64,000 nucleotides of DNA from Streptomyces sp. SAJ15 (GTDB lineage: Bacteria; Actinomycetota; Actinomycetes; Streptomycetales; Streptomycetaceae), in assembly GCF_007595705.1 (NCBI RefSeq), contig NZ_NISY01000008.1:62001-126000 (forward strand), written 5' to 3'. Position 1 is the stretch's first letter, and each line of letters begins with the position of its first letter. The notes under the pieces are model-generated. The model was not told the DNA's origin and ran no database searches. It saw only the letters and a list, made by a program, of their open reading frames with translations. A program made the translations under genes and the position numbers. Positions 32,447 through 40,923 of this stretch are shown here, in pieces.

Positions 32447-33439
32447 TTACAGAACCGCGAGGATGTCCACCGAGAAGACCAGCGTCGAGTTGGCCGGGAT
32501 GGTGTCGGACTTCTTGTCCTTGTAGGCCAGCTCCGGCGGAATCACGATCATGACACGGCTGCCGACCTTCTTGCCGGTCAGGCCCTGGGCCCAGCCGGGC
32601 ACGACCTGCTGGAGCGAGAACTGGGCCAGCTGCTTGCCGGCGTACGAGGAGTCGAACTCCTTGCCGCCGTCCCAGAGCACGCCCTTGTACTGCACCAGGA
32701 CGCCGTCGCTGGCCTTCACCTTCGGGCCGTCGCCCTCGATGACGTACTCCGAGATCAGCTTCTTCGGCGCGTCGCCCTTGGGAACGGTGATGGTCGGCGC
32801 CTTGCCGTCGGTGTTGTCCGAGACCTTCGGCACGTCCGCGTCGTTCTGCGGGACCTTCTTGCCCTGGGCGGAGCTGGTCGGGCCGAAGGTGTTCACGATG
32901 TCCACGACGAACACCATGGTGTCGGTGCCCTTGATCCCGGCCTGCGGGTTGCCCTGGTCGCCGTAGCCCAGCTTCGGCGGGATGGCCATCTCCACCCGAC
33001 TGTCGACCTTCTTGCCCACCAGCGCCTGGTCCCAGCCGGGGATGACCTGGCCGGTGCCGATCTGGAAGACGGCGGGCTTGCCCCGGTCGTAGGAGTTGTC
33101 GAAGACCTTCGCGCTGTCCCAGATCTGGCCCAGGTAGTTCACCTGGAGATAGTCGCCCTTGGCCACCGTGGTGCCGTCGCCGGAGATCAGCACCTTGACG
33201 GCGAGGTCGGCGGAGGGCTTGCCGGTCCCCTTGGCGATCTTCGGCTTCTCGCCGAACTTCGTGCCGGAGGTCACCTCGGGCAGCGGGCCGTTCACGACCT
33301 TGCCGGTGGGCGCGGGGCTCTGGCCGTCGGGCGAGGGGGACGCCTTGCTCCCCTTGTCGGATCCGGATTTGTCGTCGCCGCACCCCGCGAGGGTGAGTAG
33401 ACCGGCGGGCACGGCGAGAAGGAGGGAGCGACGGCGCAC
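32447..33439 (-). CDS. Two-domain FKBP-type isomerase lipoprotein
   Basis: 330 residues from GTG 33439 (GAGG 7 bases upstream). MRRRSLLLAVPAGLLTLAGC is a lipoprotein signal with lipobox LAGC, so the mature protein is anchored outside the membrane. Two FKBP domains follow: about residues 75-185 (VNYLGQIWDSAKVFDNSYDR, GQVIPGWDQALVGKKV) and about 225-330 (VQYKGVLWDGGKEFDSSYAG, QVVPGWAQGLTGKKVGSR). The first has the more complete aromatic pocket. It probably helps fold exported proteins. It lies between pafA and the cytosolic FKBP. Confidence 0.94.
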   Translation of the reverse strand: MRRRSLLLAVPAGLLTLAGCGDDKSGSDKGSKASPSPDGQSPAPTGKVVNGPLPEVTSGTKFGEKPKIAKGTGKPSADLAVKVLISGDGTTVAKGDYLQVNYLGQIWDSAKVFDNSYDRGKPAVFQIGTGQVIPGWDQALVGKKVDSRVEMAIPPKLGYGDQGNPQAGIKGTDTMVFVVDIVNTFGPTSSAQGKKVPQNDADVPKVSDNTDGKAPTITVPKGDAPKKLISEYVIEGDGPKVKASDGVLVQYKGVLWDGGKEFDSSYAGKQLAQFSLQQVVPGWAQGLTGKKVGSRVMIVIPPELAYKDKKSDTIPANSTLVFSVDILAVL

Positions 33440-33771
33440 GGAGAGTCCTCGTTCGATAGATCCTGCGGGGGCATTGGCGGCCACTCTACGTCGTAGTACA
33501 GGCCTCGTACGAGGAACGCGGAGGGGCCCGTCGGCGTTCCGGCGGCGGGCGATCACAGCCCCCGCACGCGCGCCACACAGGCGGCCCACAGCCGACGCAC
33601 GGCCGACGCGCGGGGCGCGGAGGCCGCCCTGGGGCGGCGGCCGCGGATGTACGGGGGGCGACCGCCGCGGGACGTGCGTACGGCCGGGGCCGGGGCGCGC
33701 GTGCGGCCCCGGCCCCGGCCGGTCGGCGTTCGTCCGGCGGCCGGCGGCGCGAGGCCGCAGGCCGCCACCGG
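33440..33771. other. Intergenic region between pafA and the FKBP lipoprotein gene
   Basis: About 330 bases of GC-rich sequence containing the promoter for the FKBP pair (the more AT-rich 33470-33520 is the best candidate). No gene or strong T-tailed terminator seen. Confidence 0.45.
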
Positions 33772-35133
33772 TCACATGCCGGCGATCAGCTTCTCCACCC
33801 GGTCGTCCACGGAACGGAACGGGTCCTTGCACAGCACGGTGCGCTGCGCCTGGTCGTTGAGCTTGAGGTGGACCCAGTCCACGGTGAAGTCGCGGCGCTG
33901 CTCCTGCGCCCGGCGGATGAAATCGCCGCGCAGCCGGGCCCGGGTGGTCTGCGGCGGCACCGACTTGCCTTCGAAGATCTTCAAGTCGTTGCAGATCCGA
34001 GCCGCTTGGCCGCGCTTCTCCAGCAGGTAATACAGCCCCCGGCGACGGTGAATGTCGTGGTATGCGAGGTCTATCTGGGCGATCCGGGGGTGGGACATGG
34101 TGATGTTGTTCTTGGCCCGGTATCTCTCGATGAGCCGGTATTTCATCACCCAGTCGATCTCGGTGTCGATGAGGTCGAGGTCCTGGGTGCGGACGGCTTC
34201 CAGCGTGCGGCCCCAGAGTTCCAGGACGCGCTCCACGGTGCCGGTGCGGATTCCGCGGCGCTCGCAGAAATCGACGGCTTTTTCGTAGTACTCCTGCTGG
34301 ACTTCCAGCGCCGACGCCTCCCGGCCGCTGGCCAGCCGCACCTTTCGTTGTCCGGTGATGTCGTGGCTGACCTCGCGGATGGCCCGGATCGGGTTCTCCA
34401 GGGTCAGGTCGCGCATGACGGTGCCCGCCTCGATCATGCGCAGCACCAGGTCGGTGGCGCCGACCTTGAGCAGCATCGTGGTCTCGGACATGTTGGAGTC
34501 GCCCACGATGACGTGCAGCCGGCGGTAGCGCTCGGCGTCGGCGTGCGGCTCGTCACGGGTGTTGATGATCGGTCGGGAGCGGGTGGTGGCCGAGCTGACG
34601 CCCTCCCAGATGTGCTCCGCGCGCTGGCTGACGCAGTAGACCGCGCCGCGCGGGGTCTGCAGCACCTTCCCCGCGCCGCACACCAGCTGGCGGGTCACCA
34701 GGAACGGGATCAGGATGTCCGCGAGGCGGGAGAACTCTCCGTGACGGGCCACCAGGTAGTTCTCATGGCAGCCGTAGGAGTTGCCGGCGGAGTCGGTGTT
34801 GTTCTTGAACAGGTAGACGTCGCCTGCGATCCCTTCCTCGTGCAGGCGCTTTTCCGCGTCCACCAACAGGCCCTCGAGGATGCGCTCGCCTGCCTTGTCG
34901 TGGGTGACCAGCTCGGTCACGTTGTCGCACTCGGGAGTTGCGTATTCCGGGTGCGATCCCACGTCGAGATAGAGGCGAGCGCCGTTGCGCAGGAAGACAT
35001 TGCTGCTGCGGCCCCAGGAAACGACACGGCGGAAGAGGTAGCGCGCCACTTCGTCGGGAGACAGTCGGCGCTGTCCCCGGAACGTGCATGTGACGCCGTA
35101 CTCGTTCTCCAGCCCGAAAATGCGGCGGTCCAT
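33772..35133 (-). CDS. pafA: PafA, Pup-protein ligase
   Basis: 453 residues starting MDRRIFGLENEYGVTCTFRG; the GLENEYG motif contributes Mg-ATP ligands. The catalytic Asp is in LYLDVGSHPEY (residue 57 here, matching the mycobacterial enzyme). Further conserved elements are FKNNTDSAGNSYGCHENYLV, PIINTRDEPHAD and the C-terminal DWVHLKLNDQAQRTVL region that contacts the proteasome pathway. PafA attaches Pup via its C-terminal Glu to substrate lysines. It is separated from prcBA-pup-dop-arc by an MFS/LacI gene pair but belongs to the same pathway. Confidence 0.97.
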   Translation of the reverse strand: MDRRIFGLENEYGVTCTFRGQRRLSPDEVARYLFRRVVSWGRSSNVFLRNGARLYLDVGSHPEYATPECDNVTELVTHDKAGERILEGLLVDAEKRLHEEGIAGDVYLFKNNTDSAGNSYGCHENYLVARHGEFSRLADILIPFLVTRQLVCGAGKVLQTPRGAVYCVSQRAEHIWEGVSSATTRSRPIINTRDEPHADAERYRRLHVIVGDSNMSETTMLLKVGATDLVLRMIEAGTVMRDLTLENPIRAIREVSHDITGQRKVRLASGREASALEVQQEYYEKAVDFCERRGIRTGTVERVLELWGRTLEAVRTQDLDLIDTEIDWVMKYRLIERYRAKNNITMSHPRIAQIDLAYHDIHRRRGLYYLLEKRGQAARICNDLKIFEGKSVPPQTTRARLRGDFIRRAQEQRRDFTVDWVHLKLNDQAQRTVLCKDPFRSVDDRVEKLIAGM

Positions 35134-35142
35134 GACTGAACA

Positions 35143-36438
35143 TTACGCCTGACGGCCTGCGCTGAAACCGGGTTCGACGGCACCGTTTCGATCATTTTCC
35201 GCCTCGGCTTCACCCGCGGTGCCACCGCCGGCGGAGTCGGCGACCACGCGCCCGGCGGGCCGGACGGCCGGGACGAGGAAGCGGCGGGCGGCCGTCAGCA
35301 CCACCAGCGCCACCGCCCCCGCCGCGCCGGGGACGGCGAATCCGGCGGTGATGCCGCTCTCCTGGATGACGGGGCCCGCGACCGCGGTACCCACCGCGTT
35401 GCCGACCACGAAGGTGGTCACCAGCCACGAGAACGCCTCGGTGACGGTGCCGGAGGGGGCGTGCTGGTCGACGACGACGAAGGCGCAGGCGAGGGCCGGG
35501 GCGAGGAAGACACCGGCGACCAGGGCGAGCGCGGTCATCGCGGGCACCCCGGGAACCAGTATCAGCGGCAGATAGCCGACCGCCAGCACCGCCACCAGCA
35601 GCTGCAGCCGTCGCTCCGAGGCGCCGGGCCACTGGCGGGCGCCGTAGGCCACCCCGCCGATCAGCGCGCCGACGCCGAGCGCGGAGAGCAGATAGCTGGA
35701 GACCATCCCGCCGCCGTGCTCGTCGGCGTAGGCGACCGAGGCGACCGCGATGGCGCCCAGCGCGATGCCTATGAAGAGGAACGAGCCGAGGAGCACGAGG
35801 AGTCCGGGCGAGCGCAGCGCGCCGAGCCAGTGCGCCTCGCGCGGCGCGGAGCGCCACTGCCGCGAGGGCGGCGAGACCACCACCGACAGGGCGCCCAGCA
35901 CCCCGATGGCGTTGATGACGAGCAGCGCGCCCGCCTCCGACCAGGCCGCCACCAGCAGGGTGACCATCAGCGGGCCGACGGCGAACATCACCTCCTGGGC
36001 GACGGCGTCCAGCGCGTAGGCGGCGTGCACCCGGTCGTCGCGCTTGAGCACGTCGGGCCAGAGCGCCCGCAGCCCGCCCTCCAACGGCGGGGTGAAGAAC
36101 CCGGCGACCAGCATGGCCGCGTACGCCACCGGCAGCGGTTCGAGACCGACGACGGCGAAGAGCACCATGCCGAGCGCGGAGAGCACGGCCGCGGGCAGCA
36201 TCACCCGCGGCTGCCCGTAGCGGTCCACCGCGCGTCCCAGCAGCGGCTGGCCCACGGCGTTGCCCACCCCGTACACCGCCGACAGCGCGCCGGCGAGCGC
36301 GTAGCTGCCGCCCTCGGCGCGCACGAACAGCACCGCGGCCAGCGCGGCGGTCGCGTTCGGCAGGCGCCCGATGAGCGTCCCGCTCAGCAGCCGCGCCGCG
36401 TGGCGCGTCCGCAACAGCTCTCCGTAACCCGTGGCCAT
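35143..36438 (-). CDS. MFS transporter
   Basis: 431 residues with about 12 hydrophobic segments. The MFS motif A-like loop GQPLLGRAVDRYGQPRVMLP lies between helices 2 and 3, with FFTPPLEGGLRALWPDVLKR in a later loop, as in multidrug or sugar exporters. The C-terminal 30 residues are hydrophilic and Glu/Gly-rich. The stop codon lies 9 bases before pafA, so pafA may be partly transcribed from this gene's promoter. It is divergent from a LacI-family regulator with a shared inverted repeat, suggesting regulated expression. The substrate is unknown. Confidence 0.9.
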   Translation of the reverse strand: MATGYGELLRTRHAARLLSGTLIGRLPNATAALAAVLFVRAEGGSYALAGALSAVYGVGNAVGQPLLGRAVDRYGQPRVMLPAAVLSALGMVLFAVVGLEPLPVAYAAMLVAGFFTPPLEGGLRALWPDVLKRDDRVHAAYALDAVAQEVMFAVGPLMVTLLVAAWSEAGALLVINAIGVLGALSVVVSPPSRQWRSAPREAHWLGALRSPGLLVLLGSFLFIGIALGAIAVASVAYADEHGGGMVSSYLLSALGVGALIGGVAYGARQWPGASERRLQLLVAVLAVGYLPLILVPGVPAMTALALVAGVFLAPALACAFVVVDQHAPSGTVTEAFSWLVTTFVVGNAVGTAVAGPVIQESGITAGFAVPGAAGAVALVVLTAARRFLVPAVRPAGRVVADSAGGGTAGEAEAENDRNGAVEPGFSAGRQA

Positions 36439-36473
36439 CGTCGATCCCTCTCCCCCACACGCAGTGACGTTTT

Positions 36474-36498
36474 ACGTATAACTAGCTCCGTTATACGT
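36474..36498. promoter_or_regulatory. Inverted repeat between MFS and LacI genes (candidate operator)
   Basis: ACGTATAAC - 7 bases - GTTATACGT is a perfect 9-base inverted repeat, 36 bases upstream of the MFS start and about 84 bases before the LacI start. It is AT-rich in an otherwise GC-rich area. It is wider than a typical LacI operator, so the binding protein may be the adjacent regulator or another one. Confidence 0.65.
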
Positions 36499-36581
36499 AC
36501 CATGAAGCGCAGCGCGGGTCCACCGGAATACGACACGGCGACCGGCGCGAAGAGCGGTCGAACCGAAGGGCGGAGGCGGCA

Positions 36582-38249
36582 GTGACGGGCGTGGACGAGG
36601 GGACCTCCGGCACGGCGAGGGCACGGGCCCACGCGCCCACGGGCGCGCCGAAAAGCCCGGCACGGCCGGCGACGCGCGCCGGGACGGACGTCCCGGGGGA
36701 CGCTGGGGCGGACACCTTGGGGGACGTGGCGGCGGACGTCTCGGGGAACGCCAGGGCTGACGCCTCGGGGAACGCTGGGGCTGACGCCTCGGGGGATGCC
36801 GTGGCGGACGCCTGGGGGGGCGCCGTGGCGGACGCCTGGGGGGGCGCCGTGGCGAGCGCCGCCCCCAGGCCGGGCGACGCCCAGCCGGCGCCGGCCACCG
36901 GCGTCCCGGCCGTGGCCTCTCCGGCAGACCACGTGGGCCCCACGCGGGTGGGCGAGGCCCCGGCCACGCGCGGCGCCGCTGCCGCGGCCCATCCCGGACC
37001 GGTGCCCGCCGACGTCACCCCGGTTACGGGGGACGCGGGGGCGGGGGATGCCGGGGGACGGGCCTCAGGGGCGGGTGCCGATCCGGGGGGAGCCGGCGCG
37101 GGTTCGGCGGGAACCGACTCAGCGGGTGCCAGCCCGACGGCGGCCGACACCGCGGGCGCCAATTCGACCGAAGCCGACGCAGGGGGCGCCACCCCGGCGG
37201 GGGCCGGCGCAGCCGGCGCCGGCCCGGCGGGGGGCGGCGCGGGCGCGGGGGCGCGGGTCACCAGCCGCGATGTGGCGCGCGTCGCGGGGGTGTCGCAGGC
37301 GACGGTGTCCCTGGTCCTGGGCGACAAGTGGCGCGGCAGGGTCTCGGAGCGCAGGGCCGAGGCGGTGCGCGAGGCGGCGCGGCAGCTCGGCTACCGGCCG
37401 AACCTGGCCGCGCGCAGCCTGCGGCTGGGGCGCACCAGAACGGCGCTCCTGGTCGTCCCGGCGCTCACCACCGAGTTCTACGCCCGCGTCTACACCGGCG
37501 CCGCCCGGGTGGCGGCCGAGCACGGCTTCGGTGTGGTGCTCTACCCGTCCCCCGAGGGCATCGGTCCCGCCCGCGACCCGTTCGACTCCGCACGGGCCTC
37601 GCTCGACGGCGTGATCGCCTCCTCGATGGCGGCCGACGCGCTGGCCGCCGTGCGCGGCGGCGGGCTGCCGCTGGTCATGCTGGACAGCGACCCGGCCGAC
37701 GCGGCGGCGGCCGCGACCGTCAACCCGGACATCGCGGGCGGCATGCGCCGGATGGCCCGGCACCTGCTCGCCCTCGGCCACCGTCGCGTCACGCACCTCG
37801 CGGCCGACGTGGACTCCTGGACGTTCCGGGTCCGCGCCCGGGCGCTGGCGGAGACCTTCGACGCCGTGCCGGACGCGGTCGTACGGACCGTTTCCGCCGC
37901 GCTGAGCGTGGACGAGGGGCGACGGGCCGCCGAGCGTGCCCTGACGGATCCGGAGCACCGCCCCACCGCGCTCGTCTGCGACGACGACATCCTCGCAGCG
38001 GGCGCCTGCAAGGCGGCGCACCGGCTGGGGCTGCGGATCCCGGACGACATCTCGATCACCGGCTTCGACGACCTGGCCCTCGCCTCGGCCCTGGAGCCCG
38101 AGCTCACCACCGTCCGCCTCCCCGCCGTCGAGGTCGGCGCCCACGGCATGTCCGCCCTGCTGGCCCTCCTCGAAGGCCACCCCGCCGACGGCGCCGAACT
38201 CCCCGTGGAGCTGATCGTCCGCGGCTCCACCGGAGCGCCTCGCGGGTAG
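36582..38249 (+). CDS. LacI-family regulator with a long disordered N-terminal extension
   Basis: 555 residues from GTG 36582; GGAGG at 5 bases upstream supports this early start. Residues 1-225 are an Ala/Gly/Asp/Pro-rich, apparently disordered extension that includes six 8-residue repeats (about residues 41-88; e.g. ARADASGN, AGADASGD, AVADAWGG). The LacI helix-turn-helix begins at about residue 226 (VTSRDVARVAGVSQATVSLV, hinge NLAARSLRLG), followed by a periplasmic-binding-like effector domain (ALVCDDDILAAGACKAAHRL, ITGFDDLALASALEPELTTV). It is divergent from the MFS transporter and so is its likely regulator. Confidence 0.88.
   Translation: MTGVDEGTSGTARARAHAPTGAPKSPARPATRAGTDVPGDAGADTLGDVAADVSGNARADASGNAGADASGDAVADAWGGAVADAWGGAVASAAPRPGDAQPAPATGVPAVASPADHVGPTRVGEAPATRGAAAAAHPGPVPADVTPVTGDAGAGDAGGRASGAGADPGGAGAGSAGTDSAGASPTAADTAGANSTEADAGGATPAGAGAAGAGPAGGGAGAGARVTSRDVARVAGVSQATVSLVLGDKWRGRVSERRAEAVREAARQLGYRPNLAARSLRLGRTRTALLVVPALTTEFYARVYTGAARVAAEHGFGVVLYPSPEGIGPARDPFDSARASLDGVIASSMAADALAAVRGGGLPLVMLDSDPADAAAAATVNPDIAGGMRRMARHLLALGHRRVTHLAADVDSWTFRVRARALAETFDAVPDAVVRTVSAALSVDEGRRAAERALTDPEHRPTALVCDDDILAAGACKAAHRLGLRIPDDISITGFDDLALASALEPELTTVRLPAVEVGAHGMSALLALLEGHPADGAELPVELIVRGSTGAPRG
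36702..36845 (+). repeat. 24-base tandem repeat (six copies) in the LacI gene
   Basis: In-frame 24-base units encode the octapeptide repeat described for the LacI regulator. The last two units are nearly identical, suggesting recent expansion. Confidence 0.75.
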
Positions 38250-38750
38250 GCCGCCCGCCGCCGGGTCCACCCCAGGGGCGTCCGGCGACCAGTGCGGTGG
38301 AGCTGGACGGCGCGCACCCGCCCCCGACGCCCGGCGTCCTCGGCCACACAGCCGAGCCCGCGGCCGACGACGCCCGCCGCCGCCCACCACCGGCACACGG
38401 GCACCCCTGACGAGGCCGGGGCGTGGCCCGGACCTCGGGGCCGCGCCGGCTCAAGACCGCCGGCTCCCGGCCCCTCGGTACTCGCCGGCGGGGCTGGCCC
38501 AGCCCGAATCGATGCCCCCGGAACTCCCCCGCCCCCGGCCCCTCCGGCACAAGCGAGCGCGGGACCTCGGGCCCAACCAGCGGCCTCGCCGGCCCTGCGC
38601 GGCCGCGGCCGGTCACGGCCCTCACGGCACCGTGCTCGGCAGGCCACCCTCGACACCCCCTCAGGCAGCCCCTGACACACCTCACCGCCCCGGGGGCCGG
38701 GGCCCGCCGGGGCGGTGAGGTGTGTGGGAGGGGTGGTGTGGTGGTGCGGT
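38250..38750. other. Intergenic region between lacI and prcA (convergent)
   Basis: Non-coding apart from the prcA terminator at 38675-38725. The rest is C/G-rich with short imperfect repeats; no gene recognised. Confidence 0.5.
38675..38725 (-). terminator. Terminator of the proteasome operon (after prcA)
   Basis: Perfect 18-base arms at 38675-38692 and 38708-38725 enclose a 15-base GC loop, about 25 bases past the prcA stop. Confidence 0.8.
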
Positions 38751-39515
38751 CTACTCCTCGGCGTCCGAGGCGTCCTCGGCGGTGTCCGCCTGCTCCTCGG
38801 CGGCTTCGGAGGTGGTCTCCGGCTCCATGAGGCGGGAGAGCTGGCGGCCGAGGATGCGCTTGAACTTGCGCTGCTGGGGGCGGGTGCGGTCCAGGACCGC
38901 CACCTCCAGCTGCTCGGCGGTGAGGCTGCGCTCGCCGCCGTTGGCGTCGCGGGTCAGGGACTCCACGGCCAGCTTGAGCGCCTCGGCGAGGGTCATGCCC
39001 TCCCGGTGGCGCTGGCCGAGGTAGTTGCTGATCTGGTCGGCGTTGCCACCGACCGCGACCGAACCGTGCTCGTCGACGATGGAGCCGTCGTGCGGCAGCC
39101 GGTAGATCTGGTCGTCCTCGGGGCCGTCCCCGACCTCGGCGACGATCAGCTCCACCTCGTACGGCTTCTCGGCGGCGCTGGAGAAGATGGTGCCCAGCGT
39201 CTGCGCGTAGACGTTGGCCAGGCCACGGGCCGTCACGTCGTCGCGGTCGTAGGTGTATCCGCGCAGGTCGGCGTAGCGGACTCCGCCGATGCGCAGGTTC
39301 TCGAACTCGTTGTACTTGCCGACTGCGGCGAAGGCGATGCGGTCATAGATCTCGCTGACCTTGTGCAGTGCGCGGGACGGGTTCTCCGCGACGAACACGA
39401 TGCCGTCGGCGTACTGCAGCACGACCACGCTGCGGCCGCGCGCGATGCCCTTGCGGGCGTACTCGGCGCGGTCGGCCATGGCCTGCTGAGGTGATACATA
39501 GAACGGCGTCGTCAC
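38751..39515 (-). CDS. prcA: Proteasome alpha subunit PrcA
   Basis: 254 residues starting MTTPFYVSPQQAMADRAEYA, a characteristic N-terminus that forms the gated entrance of the 20S alpha ring. Conserved KGIARGRSVVVLQYADGIVF, DRIAFAAVGKYNEFENLRIG and LVAEVGDGPEDDQIYRLPHD-like segments are present. The C-terminal 40 residues are Glu/Ala-rich. It lies 67 bases after prcB; the two genes encode the 20S core, which receives pupylated proteins from the ARC ATPase. Confidence 0.97.
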   Translation of the reverse strand: MTTPFYVSPQQAMADRAEYARKGIARGRSVVVLQYADGIVFVAENPSRALHKVSEIYDRIAFAAVGKYNEFENLRIGGVRYADLRGYTYDRDDVTARGLANVYAQTLGTIFSSAAEKPYEVELIVAEVGDGPEDDQIYRLPHDGSIVDEHGSVAVGGNADQISNYLGQRHREGMTLAEALKLAVESLTRDANGGERSLTAEQLEVAVLDRTRPQQRKFKRILGRQLSRLMEPETTSEAAEEQADTAEDASDAEE

Positions 39516-39582
39516 CGGCTATCCGTCCCTTTCTGTCACGGTCGAAGGTGTCGAAGGCGCGTGCATTCCAGGCCCCCGTCTC

Positions 39583-40428
39583 TCAGAGGAGCGCCGCGCG
39601 CGGGCCGTCCGGCTGTTCGAGCCGCTGCTCGTGGATGGCGCGGGCGATCTCGGACACCTCGGCCTCGGTGAGCCGCTTGAAGCCCTCTTCGCTGATCACC
39701 GTGACGATCGGGTAGATCCGTCGGGCCAGGTCCGGCCCGCCGGTCGCCGAGTCGTCGTCGGCGGCGTCGTAGAGCGCCTGCACGACGGCGGTGGCGGCCT
39801 GATTCTCCGTCAGGTCTTCGCGGTAGAGCTTCTTCAGGGCGCCGCGCGCGAAGATCGAGCCGGAGCCGGTGGCCGCGAAGCCGTGTTCCTCGGAGCGGCC
39901 GCCGGTGACGTCGTACGAGAAGATCCGCCCCTTCTCCCGGTCGACGTCCCAGCCCGCGAAGAGCGGCACCACGGCGAGCCCCTGCATGGCCATGCCGAGG
40001 TTGCTGCGGATCATCGTGGAGAGCCGGTTCGCCTTGCCCTCCAGGGAGAGCTGGACGCCCTCCACCTTCTCGAAGTGCTCCAGCTCCAACTGGAAGAGCT
40101 TGACCATCTCCACGGCGAGGCCCGCGGTGCCGGCGATGCCGACGGCCGAGTACTCGTCCGCGGGGAAGACCTTCTCGATGTCGCGCTGCGCGATGACGTT
40201 GCCCATCGTGGCGCGCCGGTCACCGGCGAGCACCACACCGCCGGGGAAGCTCGCGGCGACGATCGTGGTCCCGTGCGGGGCCTCGATGGCGCCCTGCACC
40301 GGCGGCAGCGGCCGGTTGCCCGGCAGCAGCTCCGGCGCGTGCGAGCCGAGGAAGTCCATGAACGAGGACGAGCCGGGCGTCAGGAAGGCCGCTGGCAGAC
40401 GCCCTGTGCTACGGGTGTTGGCTTCCAC
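39583..40428 (-). CDS. prcB: Proteasome beta subunit PrcB
   Basis: 281 residues from GTG 40428. A 53-residue propeptide precedes the catalytic N-terminal Thr in HG|TTIVAASFPGG (Thr54); autocleavage there produces the active protease. GDRRATMGNVIAQRDIEKVF and the C-terminal AIHEQRLEQPDGPR are typical. It is followed by prcA in the same operon. A hairpin in the gap to pup may reduce read-through into prcBA. Confidence 0.97.
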   Translation of the reverse strand: MEANTRSTGRLPAAFLTPGSSSFMDFLGSHAPELLPGNRPLPPVQGAIEAPHGTTIVAASFPGGVVLAGDRRATMGNVIAQRDIEKVFPADEYSAVGIAGTAGLAVEMVKLFQLELEHFEKVEGVQLSLEGKANRLSTMIRSNLGMAMQGLAVVPLFAGWDVDREKGRIFSYDVTGGRSEEHGFAATGSGSIFARGALKKLYREDLTENQAATAVVQALYDAADDDSATGGPDLARRIYPIVTVISEEGFKRLTEAEVSEIARAIHEQRLEQPDGPRAALL

Positions 40429-40517
40429 ACCAATCCTTCCAGGTAGGTGGCCGCCCGCCGCGTGGCGTCGGGCTGATCTTGTAACACTGCACGGACCTTA
40501 CCCGTGGGCGCCGGTGT

Positions 40518-40563
40518 CATCCGTCCCGCGCCGGACCCGACGGGCCCGGGCGCGGGACGGATG
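40518..40563 (-). terminator. Strong hairpin between pup and prcB (possible partial terminator or mRNA-stability element)
   Basis: CATCCGTCCCGCGCC and GGCGCGGGACGGATG form a perfect 15-base stem with a 16-base loop, starting 11 bases past the pup stop and 89 bases before prcB. No T run follows, so termination may be incomplete. Confidence 0.65.
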
Positions 40564-40574
40564 CCCGGATCGTC

Positions 40575-40793
40575 CTACTCGCCGCCCTTTTGCACGAAGG
40601 AGCGCACGAAGTCCTCGGCGTTCTCCTCCAGGACGTCGTCGATCTCGTCCAGCACGGAGTCCACGTCGTCCGACAGCTTCTCCTGCCGCTCCTTGAGATC
40701 AGCCGCCGCCTGTGCGTCCTGCGACTGCTCCTCCACCTCCTCGGTGGAGCGCGTCGCCTTCTGCTGTCCGCCGCCGGTGTCCTTGGTCGCCAT
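40575..40793 (-). CDS. pup: Pup, prokaryotic ubiquitin-like protein (C-terminal Gly-Gly-Glu)
   Basis: 72 residues: an intrinsically disordered, Gln/Glu-rich N-terminus, then the helix-forming SDDVDSVLDEIDDVLEENAE that is recognised by the ATPase coiled coil, and the conserved FVRSFVQKGG end. The last codon is GAG (Glu) rather than CAG (Gln), so the ligatable form is encoded directly and deamidation by Dop would not be required before ligation by PafA. It lies between dop (130 bases upstream) and prcB. Confidence 0.97.
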   Translation of the reverse strand: MATKDTGGGQQKATRSTEEVEEQSQDAQAAADLKERQEKLSDDVDSVLDEIDDVLEENAEDFVRSFVQKGGE

Positions 40794-40923
40794 CTACCTC
40801 ACCCCGCTCGGTTCGACGTACAAGATCAGACCCTACAAGCCGGGCCCGACATCGGCCCCGCACTTGTCTCAACGTCCGAGAACCACCTCCATGATTCCCG
40901 GATCGGCACCTTCTCAGACCCGC

